This document shows, piece by piece, positions 6,542-13,782 of a DNA stretch of 20,779 bases. Every line of letters begins with the position of its first letter. Positions within the stretch are counted from its first letter, which is position 1. The notes below the pieces were generated by a model that did no database searches, was not told the origin of the DNA, and saw only the letters and a list, made by a program, of their open reading frames with translations. The stretch is from the IMG/VR virus record IMGVR_UViG_3300049841_000106, positions 1 through 20,779 of that record. One strand, written 5' to 3'. Source of the stretch: a virus. The position numbers were made by a program, and so were the translations under genes.

Positions 6542-8689
6542 TCATTCCTTCCGATAGCGGTACGTTTCAAAGCCCGCTGCGGACAGCGGGATGCCGGGCG
6601 CCCACGAGGGGCGGGTTGCCATCATCTCGCCGAGTGCCTCGGCTGAGAATTGGGAGTTGTCCTCGGTCTCGGTGAGCACCTCGTCGTGCACGGTGAGCAC
6701 GATGAGGTAGCCGCTGTCGTCGATGCGCTGCATCGGGTCGGCCAGCACGTCGCGCGCGAAGGCCTGGGTGCAGTTCTCCACCAACTTGCCGCCGTAGGTC
6801 TTGATCCGCTTCCACTGGCGCGTGTACTGGTCCACGCCCTGGTAGGTGATCTCGCCCGAGTCGCTCACCTCGGGGTGCAGGTAGCACAGGTAGCGGCCGC
6901 TGGGCAGGCGAATGCGCAGCCATGCAGCGTCGCGGCGGGCCGCCAGGTGCCGGCCGATGTTCACGACCTGGCCCGGGTTGGCGCACGCCTGGCGCACGCC
7001 GTCGGCTGCCGCGTTCCACAGGCTCACCACCGCGGGGTGCGCTTCGCGCCAGGAGGCCTTCAGGATCTCACAGGCTATGTACACCCTATCCGGCAGCCCG
7101 AACGTGCTCCTGCGCTGTTTCTTGACCCACGCGAGCATGCCCTGAGCACGATCGATAGCCTCGCGGCTGGCGCTGGCCCACACGCCCTCGGCCATGTCCT
7201 CCAGGTCCATGCGGTAGACAGCGGCGAAGGTCAGGAAGGCGGCCACGCCGCCCTCGTACCCGAGGCCGAGCTCCTGCACCTTGCCTATCTGGCGTTTCTG
7301 GCCGACCGCTTCCGACGGGTCGACGCCGAAGCTGCGCGCGTAGGCCAGCTTGTACAGGTCCGGGCCGGTGCCGGCGTCGTACTCCGCGAAGGCCTTCAGC
7401 TTCCAGCGCTCACCGGCGAGCCAGACCAGCCCGCGGCCTTCGATGTTGGCCAGGTCGGCCACGCACAGCTTGCGGCCCGGCGCGGCCACGATGCAGCCCC
7501 GCACGAGGTTGCTGGTCAGCTGCATCACGTCGTCGAAGACGTAGGTAGCGAACCCGCCCTTGACCGCGGCGACGCCCTGGCGCTCGTACTCGAGCACGAG
7601 CGCGTGCTTGGCCTCATCGCTCTTGGGCAGCGCCTCGAGCCCAAAGTGGTTGGCAATGTGCGCCTCGTCGGGGCGCGGCATGTTCTGCGGCTGGAAGATC
7701 CGCCCGGCCCAGCGCGCGGTGCGCTGCGCGCCGGCAAACTGCAGCGTGTTGCGCAGGCGCCCGTCGGCGCTGGTGGACTTCACCAGGGCCTTGAACTTGG
7801 CGGTGCTGGCCTTCGTCGCCTCCAGGCGCAGGCTCAGCAGCAGGCGCACGCCGTCGGGCAGGTTAGGGTCCTCGACGCGGCGGCGCAGGGTGTCGGCCTT
7901 CATGTCGGGCAGCGCCACGCCGTACTCGGCCAGGATGAACTTGAGCAGCTGGTCGCGCTTCGATGGCGAGCTCACCAGGCCGTCGGTGGCCTCGGCCGTT
8001 TCTTCTCGAAGGCGTTCCTGCTCCTCGCCCACCGCTTCAATGGAGGCTCGAGCGAAATCAAGGTCAACACAGAACCCGCGATCGTTAATGCGCTGGTCAA
8101 GGTGCCAGAGAGCAAGCTCAGGGTGACCCTCGCGATAGTTCCAGTGGGGCAGCAGCTCGTGGAGGTGTCGCATAGCGATGATGTCCTGCCGGCTGTACTC
8201 GAGGAATTCAGCCCACTCTGCGGGGTGCGTCTCACGTGTTGCCCTCCTGAGCTTCATGTTCTTCGGCCGAGGCTTGCAGAAGAGCTGGATCAGCTCTTTG
8301 CCCCGCTTGTCCTTGGCCACGTCGTTGGCCACGCCGAGCGCCTGGCCGACCTTCTCCAGCCCGCCGGGCAGGCCGTGCGCGAGCGCGAGCACCATGGTGT
8401 CGCGCCAGCGCTCGATGGGTACGTCGATGCCCCAGCAGTGACGCACGAGCGTGCGGTCAAAGGCGCTGTTGTGGGCGACGATCTGGACGTCTGGGTGCCG
8501 GAGCAACTGCGACAGCTCACCGTTGGGGCCGATGTCGCGCGTGCAGTCCTGCACCTCGGGGTCGCCCTCACCGATCGCCCACTGCGCGACCATGATCTCC
8601 GTGCTCTCGTGCGCGGCGTAGCGGTGCGTGCCCGCGCTGAACAGATCGCACTCGCTGAACGTTTCGGTGTCAAACCATAGGATCGTCAT
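6542..8689 (-). CDS. Family A DNA polymerase with 3'-5' exonuclease domain (T7-like)
   Basis: 715 residues, the usual size of a phage family A polymerase without a 5' nuclease domain. Exonuclease motifs: Asp7-Thr-Glu9 (Exo I), HNSAFD with Asp78 (Exo II), and Tyr165-x3-Asp169 (Exo III). Polymerase motifs: motif A DLANIEGR starting at Asp412, motif B in QIGKVQELGLGYEGG, and motif C VHDE with Asp669-Glu670. All catalytic acids are present, so it should be an active proofreading replicase that copies the phage genome. Motif A has Ala where most relatives have Ser (DxSxIE). Start ATG 8689-8687 has GAGG 14 bases upstream, so initiation may rely on coupling with an upstream small ORF. The gene is central to the leftward replication operon. 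Confidence 0.95.
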   Translation of the reverse strand: MTILWFDTETFSECDLFSAGTHRYAAHESTEIMVAQWAIGEGDPEVQDCTRDIGPNGELSQLLRHPDVQIVAHNSAFDRTLVRHCWGIDVPIERWRDTMVLALAHGLPGGLEKVGQALGVANDVAKDKRGKELIQLFCKPRPKNMKLRRATRETHPAEWAEFLEYSRQDIIAMRHLHELLPHWNYREGHPELALWHLDQRINDRGFCVDLDFARASIEAVGEEQERLREETAEATDGLVSSPSKRDQLLKFILAEYGVALPDMKADTLRRRVEDPNLPDGVRLLLSLRLEATKASTAKFKALVKSTSADGRLRNTLQFAGAQRTARWAGRIFQPQNMPRPDEAHIANHFGLEALPKSDEAKHALVLEYERQGVAAVKGGFATYVFDDVMQLTSNLVRGCIVAAPGRKLCVADLANIEGRGLVWLAGERWKLKAFAEYDAGTGPDLYKLAYARSFGVDPSEAVGQKRQIGKVQELGLGYEGGVAAFLTFAAVYRMDLEDMAEGVWASASREAIDRAQGMLAWVKKQRRSTFGLPDRVYIACEILKASWREAHPAVVSLWNAAADGVRQACANPGQVVNIGRHLAARRDAAWLRIRLPSGRYLCYLHPEVSDSGEITYQGVDQYTRQWKRIKTYGGKLVENCTQAFARDVLADPMQRIDDSGYLIVLTVHDEVLTETEDNSQFSAEALGEMMATRPSWAPGIPLSAAGFETYRYRKE

Positions 8690-8802
8690 GTTAGGGACCC
8701 GTTCCTCGCCATCAGGGACCGTGTATGCCTTTCAGACCGGCCACGGTGAGTAGTCGGCCCCTCTGCGCCAAGAAAGCGTGCAGCAGCGCGTGAGGGGATC
8801 AT
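8686..8802 (-). CDS. Possible 38-residue ORF coupled to the polymerase gene
   Basis: An ATG at 8802-8800 opens a 38-residue frame (starting MIPSRAAARFLGAEG) that ends in a TGA overlapping the polymerase ATG (ATGA), the same junction seen throughout this operon. It fills most of the 171-base gap between the polymerase and the next gene. Against it: the Shine-Dalgarno is weak (AAGAAG), the composition is Arg/Ser-rich and unremarkable, and no family is recognised. It could be a leader peptide coupling polymerase translation, or chance. Confidence 0.25.
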   Translation of the reverse strand: MIPSRAAARFLGAEGPTTHRGRSERHTRSLMARNGSLT

Positions 8803-8860
8803 GGCGGGGCTTCTTGCCAAGTGGGTCAGGCTCGGAGGGGAGCGCCGGTCGCTGCGGTGT

Positions 8861-9034
8861 TCAGCCGACCGCGTGCACTTCCGAGGGGCGCACGCTGACG
8901 CGCCCCTTGCGGTGCTGGTCGGTCTTGACGATGACCCAGTCGCCCGTCTTGCCGGCCAGGTTGCGGCCGATGACGGTGCCGCGGTAGGTCTTGCCCTTGC
9001 CGGTGGTGGCGCGAACTTTGGTTCCGTGTTTCAT
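8861..9034 (-). CDS. Small basic KOW/SH3-like protein
   Basis: 57 residues from ATG 9034-9032, eight bases after AAGGA. In-frame starts further upstream would run into the SSB gene and add Arg/Thr-rich nonsense. The protein is basic: MKHGTKVRATTGKGKTYRGT, then VIGRNL...DWVIVKTDQHRKGRVSVRPSEV. It has the Gly-Thr-x-Val opening and strand pattern of a small beta-barrel (KOW or SH3-like), suggesting nucleic-acid or protein binding. It lies between the SSB and polymerase genes, so it is probably a replication accessory protein. The fold is my inference from the pattern; the function is unknown. Confidence 0.75.
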   Translation of the reverse strand: MKHGTKVRATTGKGKTYRGTVIGRNLAGKTGDWVIVKTDQHRKGRVSVRPSEVHAVG

Positions 9035-9056
9035 GGTGGTGTCCTTGGTTGAAGTG

Positions 9057-9716
9057 TTAGGCCCAGGCGTTCGCGTCCACAGCGGCAGCGTCCGCAGCGG
9101 GGCCAAAGTCCCCGGCGTCCGCGCCCTCGGCCGGCTCGAAGTCGTCCTTGGACGCGCGGGTCCCGCCGCCGAACGCGTCACCATCGCCCGTGAACTGCGT
9201 GCCCTGCAAGCTGGCGAAGATGCCGTGCTGGCCGGGCTTCAGGTTCGCGTACAGGCTCACGCGCGCGGTGACATAGCAACCTGAGTAGATGCTTGAGGCG
9301 TCCTTCCCGCCGGTCTCTTCCCGGCCCTGCGCATCGAAGGTCGGCATCTGCTTGTCGCTGGTGGCGTGCACGAACCAGGCGCCCGCGTAGCCATCGGCGG
9401 CTTCGCCGTCGGCCTTGAGCTTCGTCTTGTCGCCTTCCCGCACTGCGCGCTGCTGCTTCAAAGCCAGCGCGCCGTGCCAGGCCTGGGCCTTGGCCACGTT
9501 GCCCTTCCAGGCGTCGGTGGCCACCATGCGCTCAGCCTCTTGCAAGCCGCCGGGCACCACCACCCACTTGCCCTCGGCGTTCTTGCGCTCGACGACGGTC
9601 GTGGGGCCGGAGATAAAGTCGCAGTTGAACTTCTTCGTGCCGTTTTCCACTGCGGACGACTTGGTCCACAGGCCTTGTGCGTGCGAGATGCGCGCGTTCT
9701 TGAGTCTCAGTTCCAT
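9057..9716 (-). CDS. DUF2815 single-stranded DNA-binding protein
   Basis: A 219-residue protein opening with MELRLKNARISHAQGLW, the hallmark start of the DUF2815 family. Structural work on the Enc34 phage member showed an OB-fold ssDNA-binding protein. The tail is long, acidic and Ala/Asp-rich and ends DANAWA. This resembles the acidic C-terminal peptides by which SSBs such as T7 gp2.5 recruit polymerase and helicase. AGGAGG lies a few bases upstream of ATG 9716-9714, the strongest ribosome binding site in this operon, which fits a protein needed in many copies. It lies directly after the DUF2800 nuclease gene, a pairing common in phages. Confidence 0.9.
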   Translation of the reverse strand: MELRLKNARISHAQGLWTKSSAVENGTKKFNCDFISGPTTVVERKNAEGKWVVVPGGLQEAERMVATDAWKGNVAKAQAWHGALALKQQRAVREGDKTKLKADGEAADGYAGAWFVHATSDKQMPTFDAQGREETGGKDASSIYSGCYVTARVSLYANLKPGQHGIFASLQGTQFTGDGDAFGGGTRASKDDFEPAEGADAGDFGPAADAAAVDANAWA

Positions 9717-9725
9717 GTTGCCCTC

Positions 9726-11054
9726 CTAGGCAAATTGCGAGCCCGCGCCCACAGGTTCGAAGTCGTTGGCGACCGGGGCGGGGTCGATCGCTGGACGGGA
9801 GTCGTCGACCGGCGCGACGTGGATCTTGCCGGGCGAACGGGTGATGAGGGCCTCGAGCTGGGGCCACTGGCGCTTTCCGATCTTCTCGGCCTTGGCCAGC
9901 TTCTCCGCGCTCGTGGGGCTGATGAGCTTCAGGTCGTAGGCCTCCTCGATGGTGAGCCTGAACTTCTTGCGCAGCATCTCCTCGGCGGCCTTCTCGTCGA
10001 GCCACGTGCGCGGCCCTTGGCGGCCCTGCACGAGCTTGAAGCCGGCGACCTTTTGGCCCGCCAGCAGGCGGCGCTCGGTCTCGGCCCGCACTGCGGTGAT
10101 CCAGGTCTCGATCAGGTCGGCCTTGGACATCGCAGCGGCGAGCCAGTGGTCGACTGCAGACTCGTTTACGGTGAGAACGGTGGATTGTTCGCTGAGCTCT
10201 TCCAGGAAGTCCTCGGGGGTGGCAGGCGCCACGCTGACGCCGGTGATGGTCTCGACCGCGAAGTCGCGCAGCGCCGGGCACGTGGCGGCGGCCTTGCAGA
10301 ACCGACACTGCTTGTCGCCTGGCACGAGGAACGTCTCGTTCCAGTCGGCGATGGGGTCCTCTGCGGACAACTCCGCATTGAGCCCCGTGAGCACCGCGCT
10401 GCGCGCCGGGCCGGCGGCCCAGGCCTCGAGCTCGTCGATCGTCAGGTCGAATTCCTTGGGCCGCGGGTTCAGGCGCGGCTGGTGGATGACGAGGCGCGCG
10501 ACGTCCTTGCCCGTGTACCCGCCCAGGTCCTTGAACTTGGCCAAGGCGCCGAGCCCGTACAGGGCGAGCTGCGGGTTGGGCACCTTGACCTTGGTGGGGG
10601 TGAGCGCGCCCGCCTCCACCTCGACGCCGCGACCGTACTTCAGGTCGATCATGACGATCTCGGAGGGCAACAGCACCGCCACGTCCAGCGTGCCCCAGGC
10701 CTGTTCCTCGTCGAGCTCGAGGTACGAGCCGTAGTGCACGCGCTGGTCCACCAGCACGGTGCCGTTCTCGCCCGCGACGTCGGCGACGTAGTCGATGGTC
10801 AGTTGGATCGCCTCGACCATCTCGCGGCCCACCGTGAACTGGTAGCCGTCGGCCTCGATGTCGCGCCCGAGGTAGGCGGCCGCCGGCTTGCCCTCCTGGA
10901 GGGCCCAGGTCAGCAGCTGGTGGGCCGCGGTGCCCTCGGCGGCGTACTCGCTCGTGCTGCGCGGCATGCCGCGCTGCAGGACCCGCGAGCCTGGGCAGAG
11001 CATGACCTGCTCGAAGCCCGAGGCAGGCCAGCTGGAGTGACCGAGTTCAGCCAT
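9726..11054 (-). CDS. DUF2800 Cas4/RecB-like nuclease with probable Fe-S cluster
   Basis: A 442-residue DUF2800 protein. The PD-(D/E)XK core is visible: Glu40 in AAEGTAAH with His45, Asp124 in WGTLD, Asp137 and Lys139 in IDLKYG, and Gln162...Tyr166 in QLALY. One N-terminal Cys (Cys20 in LCPGS) and three C-terminal ones (Cys250, Cys253, Cys259 in CRFC...TC) reproduce the 1+3 cysteine layout that binds an iron-sulfur cluster in Cas4 and AddB. Enzymes of this type are DNA exonucleases; in phages with SSB and SNF2 helicase they probably act in recombination or end processing. Start ATG 11054-11052 follows GAGGTGGGGG. The ~150 residues after the cluster are helical and not assigned. Family is certain; activity is inferred. 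Confidence 0.9.
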   Translation of the reverse strand: MAELGHSSWPASGFEQVMLCPGSRVLQRGMPRSTSEYAAEGTAAHQLLTWALQEGKPAAAYLGRDIEADGYQFTVGREMVEAIQLTIDYVADVAGENGTVLVDQRVHYGSYLELDEEQAWGTLDVAVLLPSEIVMIDLKYGRGVEVEAGALTPTKVKVPNPQLALYGLGALAKFKDLGGYTGKDVARLVIHQPRLNPRPKEFDLTIDELEAWAAGPARSAVLTGLNAELSAEDPIADWNETFLVPGDKQCRFCKAAATCPALRDFAVETITGVSVAPATPEDFLEELSEQSTVLTVNESAVDHWLAAAMSKADLIETWITAVRAETERRLLAGQKVAGFKLVQGRQGPRTWLDEKAAEEMLRKKFRLTIEEAYDLKLISPTSAEKLAKAEKIGKRQWPQLEALITRSPGKIHVAPVDDSRPAIDPAPVANDFEPVGAGSQFA

Positions 11055-11055
11055 C

Positions 11056-11385
11056 TCAGGCCCCCACCTCGTCGATGAACTTCTCGACGATGGCCAGCGC
11101 GTCGCGGCGCTTCTCGGGCGCCAGGTCGCGCATGGTCTTCACGCCCATCTTCTCGCAGGCCGCCTGGCACTTGGCCGGGGCCTTCTGGGCGAGCCGGAAA
11201 ACGGCCTTCTGGAGCACCGCGTAGTCGAGCGGGCCCTCGGGTGCCGGCGCGGGCGTTTCAACGGCCTGGGCGGCCGTTTTGGCCGCTTCCTGGACGGCCG
11301 GCGCGGGCGGCCCGATGACCAGGGCGGCCACCCGGGTGAAGTCCGCGGGGTTGTGGATGGTCAGCGTAACGGTAATGGGAAACAT
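11056..11385 (-). CDS. Small phage protein of unknown function before the DUF2800 nuclease
   Basis: 109 residues from ATG 11385-11383. It has three parts: an N-terminal beta segment (MFPITVTLTIHNPADFTRVA), an Ala/Pro-rich linker (~residues 25-50), and a C-terminal helical region with LDYAVLQKAVFRLAQK and GVKTMRDLAPEKRRDAL. The last part resembles small phage proteins commonly encoded just before DUF2800 nucleases, whose role is unknown. It is one base from the nuclease gene and three bases after the preceding gene, so it is firmly in the operon. Confidence 0.75.
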   Translation of the reverse strand: MFPITVTLTIHNPADFTRVAALVIGPPAPAVQEAAKTAAQAVETPAPAPEGPLDYAVLQKAVFRLAQKAPAKCQAACEKMGVKTMRDLAPEKRRDALAIVEKFIDEVGA

Positions 11386-11388
11386 GGC

Positions 11389-11664
11389 TCAGGCCTTGTG
11401 GTCGGGGTTGACGGTGGCGTCCAGCCCGGTGGCGGGCGTGGTCGTCGTGGGGGCCAGCAGGTTGATCGACTCGCTGACGGCGATCTTGCCCACCTGGTGC
11501 AGGTAGGCGTTCATCGCCTCCTGGTGCGTGGAGAACGACTCCACGCGGGTGAAGTGCAGCCCGTCCTTGTGCAGGATGACCCAGCGCCCCTGGGCGCGAA
11601 GGTGCTGCGCTGTCACGCCGAGGGTTTCGGCGTTGAGCTTGTTGATGGTGTTCAGGTCGTGCAT
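11389..11664 (-). CDS. Small protein of unknown function
   Basis: 91 residues; ATG 11664-11662 is preceded by AAAGGA at good spacing. The sequence begins MHDLNTINKLNAETLGVTAQ and includes a predicted strand-rich centre (GRWVILHKDGLHFTRVESF), a helix (HQEAMNAYLHQVGKIAV) and a Thr/Pro-rich tail. No known domain is recognised. Operon membership is clear from spacing: 12 bases after the preceding gene and three before the next. Confidence 0.7.
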   Translation of the reverse strand: MHDLNTINKLNAETLGVTAQHLRAQGRWVILHKDGLHFTRVESFSTHQEAMNAYLHQVGKIAVSESINLLAPTTTTPATGLDATVNPDHKA

Positions 11665-11676
11665 GAGAGAGTCCTT

Positions 11677-11994
11677 TCAGAAGGGGACGAAGTGGGTGGT
11701 GTCCGCGGGGCCTTCACCGCGCCAGGCGGCGGGCCCCACACGTTGCGCGCCGCGGTCGCCCTCGACGCGCACGGTGATGTAGTCGAGCTCCAGGTCCTTG
11801 GCCAGCTCGGCAACGATCGCGAGGATAGCGGGCCGCGGGAAGTTCTCCTCCGCGTCGCCCACGAAACAGATCACGTCACCGGGGCGCGGCCCGCGGCGGA
11901 CCTTGGCCACCTTGGCCAGGAACCGGTCGTGGAGCATCTGCGCCACGAGCATCGTGGCAACGTTCAGCCCGCTGATGTTGAGTTCGACGTTCAT
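11677..11994 (-). CDS. Small protein of unknown function, coupled to the hexapeptide-repeat gene
   Basis: 105 residues from ATG 11994-11992, which overlaps the stop of the hexapeptide gene (ATGA). A much longer in-frame ORF reaching 12636 is only an out-of-frame reading of the repeats. The protein starts MNVELNISGLNVATMLVAQM and has an alternating strand/helix pattern (PGDVICFVGDAEE, then AILAIVAELAKDLELDYITV). This could be a small alpha/beta fold, but no motif is diagnostic. No Shine-Dalgarno is visible, so translation probably depends on re-initiation from the upstream gene. Confidence 0.7.
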   Translation of the reverse strand: MNVELNISGLNVATMLVAQMLHDRFLAKVAKVRRGPRPGDVICFVGDAEENFPRPAILAIVAELAKDLELDYITVRVEGDRGAQRVGPAAWRGEGPADTTHFVPF

Positions 11995-12770
11995 GCCGCG
12001 TTTACAAAGTGGTCGGCGAGCAGCACCGCTGTGGCGTAAGCGTTGCCGTGCAACGTGTCGCCGTGCGTCTTCTCGACGGCAGCCAGGAACGCTTCGCGCG
12101 AGCCGGAGAAACAACCCGTCGAGTACCGCACGCCAAGCACAGCGTCGCTGTGCACCGTCAGGTACGCCAGGCGCGAACCAATGGGCCCGACGACAAAGAT
12201 ATCGGCGTTGCCGTCCACCCGCGCGCTGCCGGACACCTGCGCGTTGCCGTCCACCCGCGCGCTGCCGGACACCTGCGCGCTGCCGTCCACCTGCGCGCTG
12301 CCGGACACCTGCGCGCTGCCGTACACCTGCGCGCTGCCGGACACCTGCGCGCTGCCGTCCACCCGCGCGCTGTCGGACACCCGCGGGCTGCCGGACACCC
12401 ACGCATTGCCGGACACCCACGCATTGCCGTCCACCCACGCATTGCCGTCCACCCACGCATTGCCGTCCACCCGCGCGCTGCCGGACACCCGCGGGCTGCC
12501 GGACACCCACGCATTGCCGGACACCCGCGCATTGCCGGACACCCACGCATTGCCGTCCACCCACGCATTGCCGTCCACCCACGCATTGCCGTCCACCCGC
12601 GCATTGCCGGACACCCACGCATTGCCGTCCACCCACGCGTTGCCGTCGTGCGAAAGGTTGGCTTCTTTCTCGACGAGCCCACCAACGTCGCCGGCTTTGA
12701 CGGCGCCGAAGGCACGCAGCGCGTGGAGGCGAAAAAGGTGCTTGCAGGGCCGGAGTTCGTATTTCTTCAT
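11991..12770 (-). CDS. Hexapeptide-repeat beta-helix protein (phage YdcK-like type)
   Basis: 259 residues from ATG 12770-12768, coupled by ATGA to the gene upstream. The N-terminal cap (residues 1-41) contains LFRLHALRAFGAVKAGDVGG and ends EANLSH, typical of a widespread phage family. Next come exactly 25 six-residue repeats (42-191) of the form [D/S]G[N/S]A[W/R/Q]V, which should fold as a parallel beta-helix with three hexapeptides per turn. The C-terminal cap (192-259) has the conserved IFVVGPIGSRL, TGCFSGS and HGDT segments. Relatives are common in phage early regions but have no proven function. No transferase active site is apparent, so a structural or binding role is more likely than acyl transfer. 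The family is recognised with good confidence; the role is unknown. Confidence 0.85.
   Translation of the reverse strand: MKKYELRPCKHLFRLHALRAFGAVKAGDVGGLVEKEANLSHDGNAWVDGNAWVSGNARVDGNAWVDGNAWVDGNAWVSGNARVSGNAWVSGSPRVSGSARVDGNAWVDGNAWVDGNAWVSGNAWVSGSPRVSDSARVDGSAQVSGSAQVYGSAQVSGSAQVDGSAQVSGSARVDGNAQVSGSARVDGNADIFVVGPIGSRLAYLTVHSDAVLGVRYSTGCFSGSREAFLAAVEKTHGDTLHGNAYATAVLLADHFVNAA
12198..12647 (-). repeat. Tandem 18-bp coding repeats, 25 units
   Basis: 450 bp made of 25 in-frame 18-bp units coding for hexapeptides of the beta-helix protein. On the + strand the commonest units read CCGTCCACCCACGCATTG and close variants. Units fall into two blocks: mostly DGNAWV-type in the N-terminal half and mostly SGSAQV-type in the C-terminal half. 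Several multi-unit stretches are nearly identical at the DNA level (for example SGSPRV followed by an ARV unit, twice), indicating duplication by slippage or unequal recombination. Confidence 0.92.
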
Positions 12771-12979
12771 GGCAGTTTCTCGATGGTGGTCCAGGTGGTG
12801 GCGGTGCGCAGCGAGAGCACGTGCACCGCGGGGCTGTTGTCGTCGACCAGGATCAAGCACGGCACTTGCATGTGCACGTCCTTGATCTTCTCGACGGTGG
12901 TCGTCCAGGCCAGCGCGGTGCCGGTGATGAACGTGCGCGGCTGCGGCGCCGGGCGGTGGATGCAGGCAGTGACTTTCAT
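12767..12979 (-). CDS. Small protein of unknown function
   Basis: 70 residues from ATG 12979-12977, which lies two bases after the previous gene's stop; its own stop overlaps the hexapeptide gene start (ATGA). A longer in-frame ORF to 13111 would overlap the upstream gene heavily and is rejected. The protein reads MKVTACIHRPAPQPRTFITG, then a mixed strand region (VPCLILVDDNSPAVHVLSL) that looks like a small all-beta domain. Not recognised. Confidence 0.7.
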   Translation of the reverse strand: MKVTACIHRPAPQPRTFITGTALAWTTTVEKIKDVHMQVPCLILVDDNSPAVHVLSLRTATTWTTIEKLP

Positions 12980-12981
12980 GG

Positions 12982-13437
12982 CTACACAGCCCTCCGCGCC
13001 AGCGCGGCGAACGTCGGCGGGTTGATCTGCGAGGGGAAGCCCAGCGTGTTGCGCATGGCGCCGAGCGCCAGCAGCGCGCCCACGCGGGCGTCCTTGCCCA
13101 TGTCCTTCCACGAGGGCTTCATGCCCGCCTTGACCATCTGCTGGCAGGCGTAGCGCATGGGGGCCAGCTTTTGGTTCGCGTAGGTCTGCAGCTGCTCGTT
13201 CTCGAAGGCCCAGGCGTCCTCGATCGAGGCCACCGCCTTCAGGCGCGCCACCGCGGCGTCCCAGTCCTTGGCGGTGCAGAAGCGCAGCGCGGTCTTGATG
13301 CCGGGCCCGATGAGCTCGTAGAAGTAGCCGGCGCCGTCGGGACGATCGCGCAGCTGGAGGACGTAGGGGTAGGCGGCGCCAGCGCTGTGCGCTTGGACGC
13401 TCGAGCCGTCGGCGAGGTGGCCTTGGTAGGTGCTCAT
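12982..13437 (-). CDS. Protein of unknown function, first larger gene of the leftward operon
   Basis: 151 residues from ATG 13437-13435 with GGAG nine bases upstream. It begins MSTYQGHLADGSSVQAHSAG and has a beta-rich N-terminal half (YPYVLQLRDRPDGAGYFYEL) and a helical C-terminal half (EQLQTYANQKLAPMRYACQQ, then a Gly/Ala segment). No motif is diagnostic. Being right behind the operator-controlled promoter at 13481-13510, it is expected among the earliest products of the leftward operon. Its leader would be about 37 bases. Confidence 0.72.
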   Translation of the reverse strand: MSTYQGHLADGSSVQAHSAGAAYPYVLQLRDRPDGAGYFYELIGPGIKTALRFCTAKDWDAAVARLKAVASIEDAWAFENEQLQTYANQKLAPMRYACQQMVKAGMKPSWKDMGKDARVGALLALGAMRNTLGFPSQINPPTFAALARRAV

Positions 13438-13480
13438 GGCAAAAACTCCGGGTTGGGGGCTAAACGTTCACTGCCTGGCT

Positions 13481-13510
13481 ATTTCAGCACGGTGCTGAGA
13501 ACGTTGTCAA
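13481..13510 (-). promoter_or_regulatory. Leftward promoter PL1 with embedded operator O1
   Basis: On the minus strand a perfect -35 TTGACA (complement of 13505-13510) is followed after 18 bases by the -10 TGAAAT (complement of 13481-13486), preceded by TGC (extended -10). The spacer contains the perfect 7-1-7 palindrome TCAGCACGGTGCTGA (13484-13498), whose inner half overlaps the -10. A bound dimer would block polymerase. The predicted start is near 13474, upstream of the gene ending at 12982. Confidence 0.75.
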
Positions 13511-13513
13511 GCG

Positions 13514-13672
13514 TTATTTTTTCAACAGACGTTGCGCGAGGGCGACCACCTCGAGGGGCAGCAGCGGCGCGTGCGACGGGATGCCGTAGAAGTGGGCCCG
13601 CGCCTCGGGCGCGTGGAAGTGCAGGTCGGCCAGGCGCTCGACGCGCTGGGCGGTGAAGCTGGGTGCTCTCAT
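13514..13672 (-). CDS. 52-residue protein of unknown function between two operators
   Basis: ATG 13672-13670, preceded by GGAG at seven bases, opens a 52-residue frame ending TAA at 13516-13514. It begins MRAPSFTAQRVERLADLHFH and ends VVALAQRLLKK. It is His/Pro/Ala-rich with a C-terminal amphipathic helix, and no HTH or membrane segment is seen. It lies between promoters PL2 and PL1 and is the first product of the leftward transcript. A protein in this place could act as an early regulator (Cro-like or anti-repressor), but nothing in its sequence proves it. Confidence 0.6.
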   Translation of the reverse strand: MRAPSFTAQRVERLADLHFHAPEARAHFYGIPSHAPLLPLEVVALAQRLLKK

Positions 13673-13705
13673 CTCAGTGCTCCGTGTTGTTGAATCGACA
13701 GCCCG

Positions 13706-13735
13706 ACGTTAGCACGGTGCTAAAACACCCGTCAA
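13706..13735 (-). promoter_or_regulatory. Leftward promoter PL2 with embedded operator O2
   Basis: Minus strand -35 TTGACG (complement of 13730-13735), 18-base spacer, -10 TAACGT (complement of 13706-13711) with TGC in front. The operator TTAGCACGGTGCTAA (13709-13723) is a perfect 7-1-7 palindrome placed exactly as in PL1. It would drive the 52-residue gene with a leader of about 27 bases. Confidence 0.7.
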
Positions 13736-13758
13736 GCACTATTTCACGAAACACCCGA

Positions 13759-13776
13759 TTAGCGCTGTGCTACAGT
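13759..13776 (+). promoter_or_regulatory. Rightward promoter PR (extended -10) with operator O3
   Basis: Imperfect operator TTAGCGCTGTGCTAC (13759-13773) overlaps an extended -10, TGC-TACAGT (TACAGT 13771-13776). No good -35 is visible at 16-18 bases. The expected start is about 13783, the ATG of the regulator gene, so the mRNA would be leaderless or nearly so. The operator half-site to -10 geometry is the same as in PL1 and PL2. Confidence 0.65.
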
Positions 13777-13782
13777 CGCGCG

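Noticed and set aside
6650-8680. 676-residue plus-strand ORF and a 302-residue ORF at 4683-5591
   Set aside because: They are antisense to the polymerase and helicase genes, His/Arg/Gly-rich without domains, as expected from G+C-rich shadow frames. The same holds for the 570-residue ORF at 9366-11078.
8801-9052. Plus-strand ORF starting MAGLLAKWVRLGG
   Set aside because: It runs antisense through the small KOW-like gene, which has a good ribosome binding site and fits the operon. The plus ORF has no such support.
12198-12647. CRISPR-like repeat array
   Set aside because: Units are contiguous 18-bp coding repeats with no spacers. The same applies to the 30-bp repeats at 16927-17046.
12009-13025. 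Long plus-strand ORFs of about 280-340 residues across the hexapeptide repeat
   Set aside because: They are shadow frames of the 18-bp repeat (RIAVHP and ALPSTH type strings). The minus-strand frame gives the recognised hexapeptide family with proper caps.
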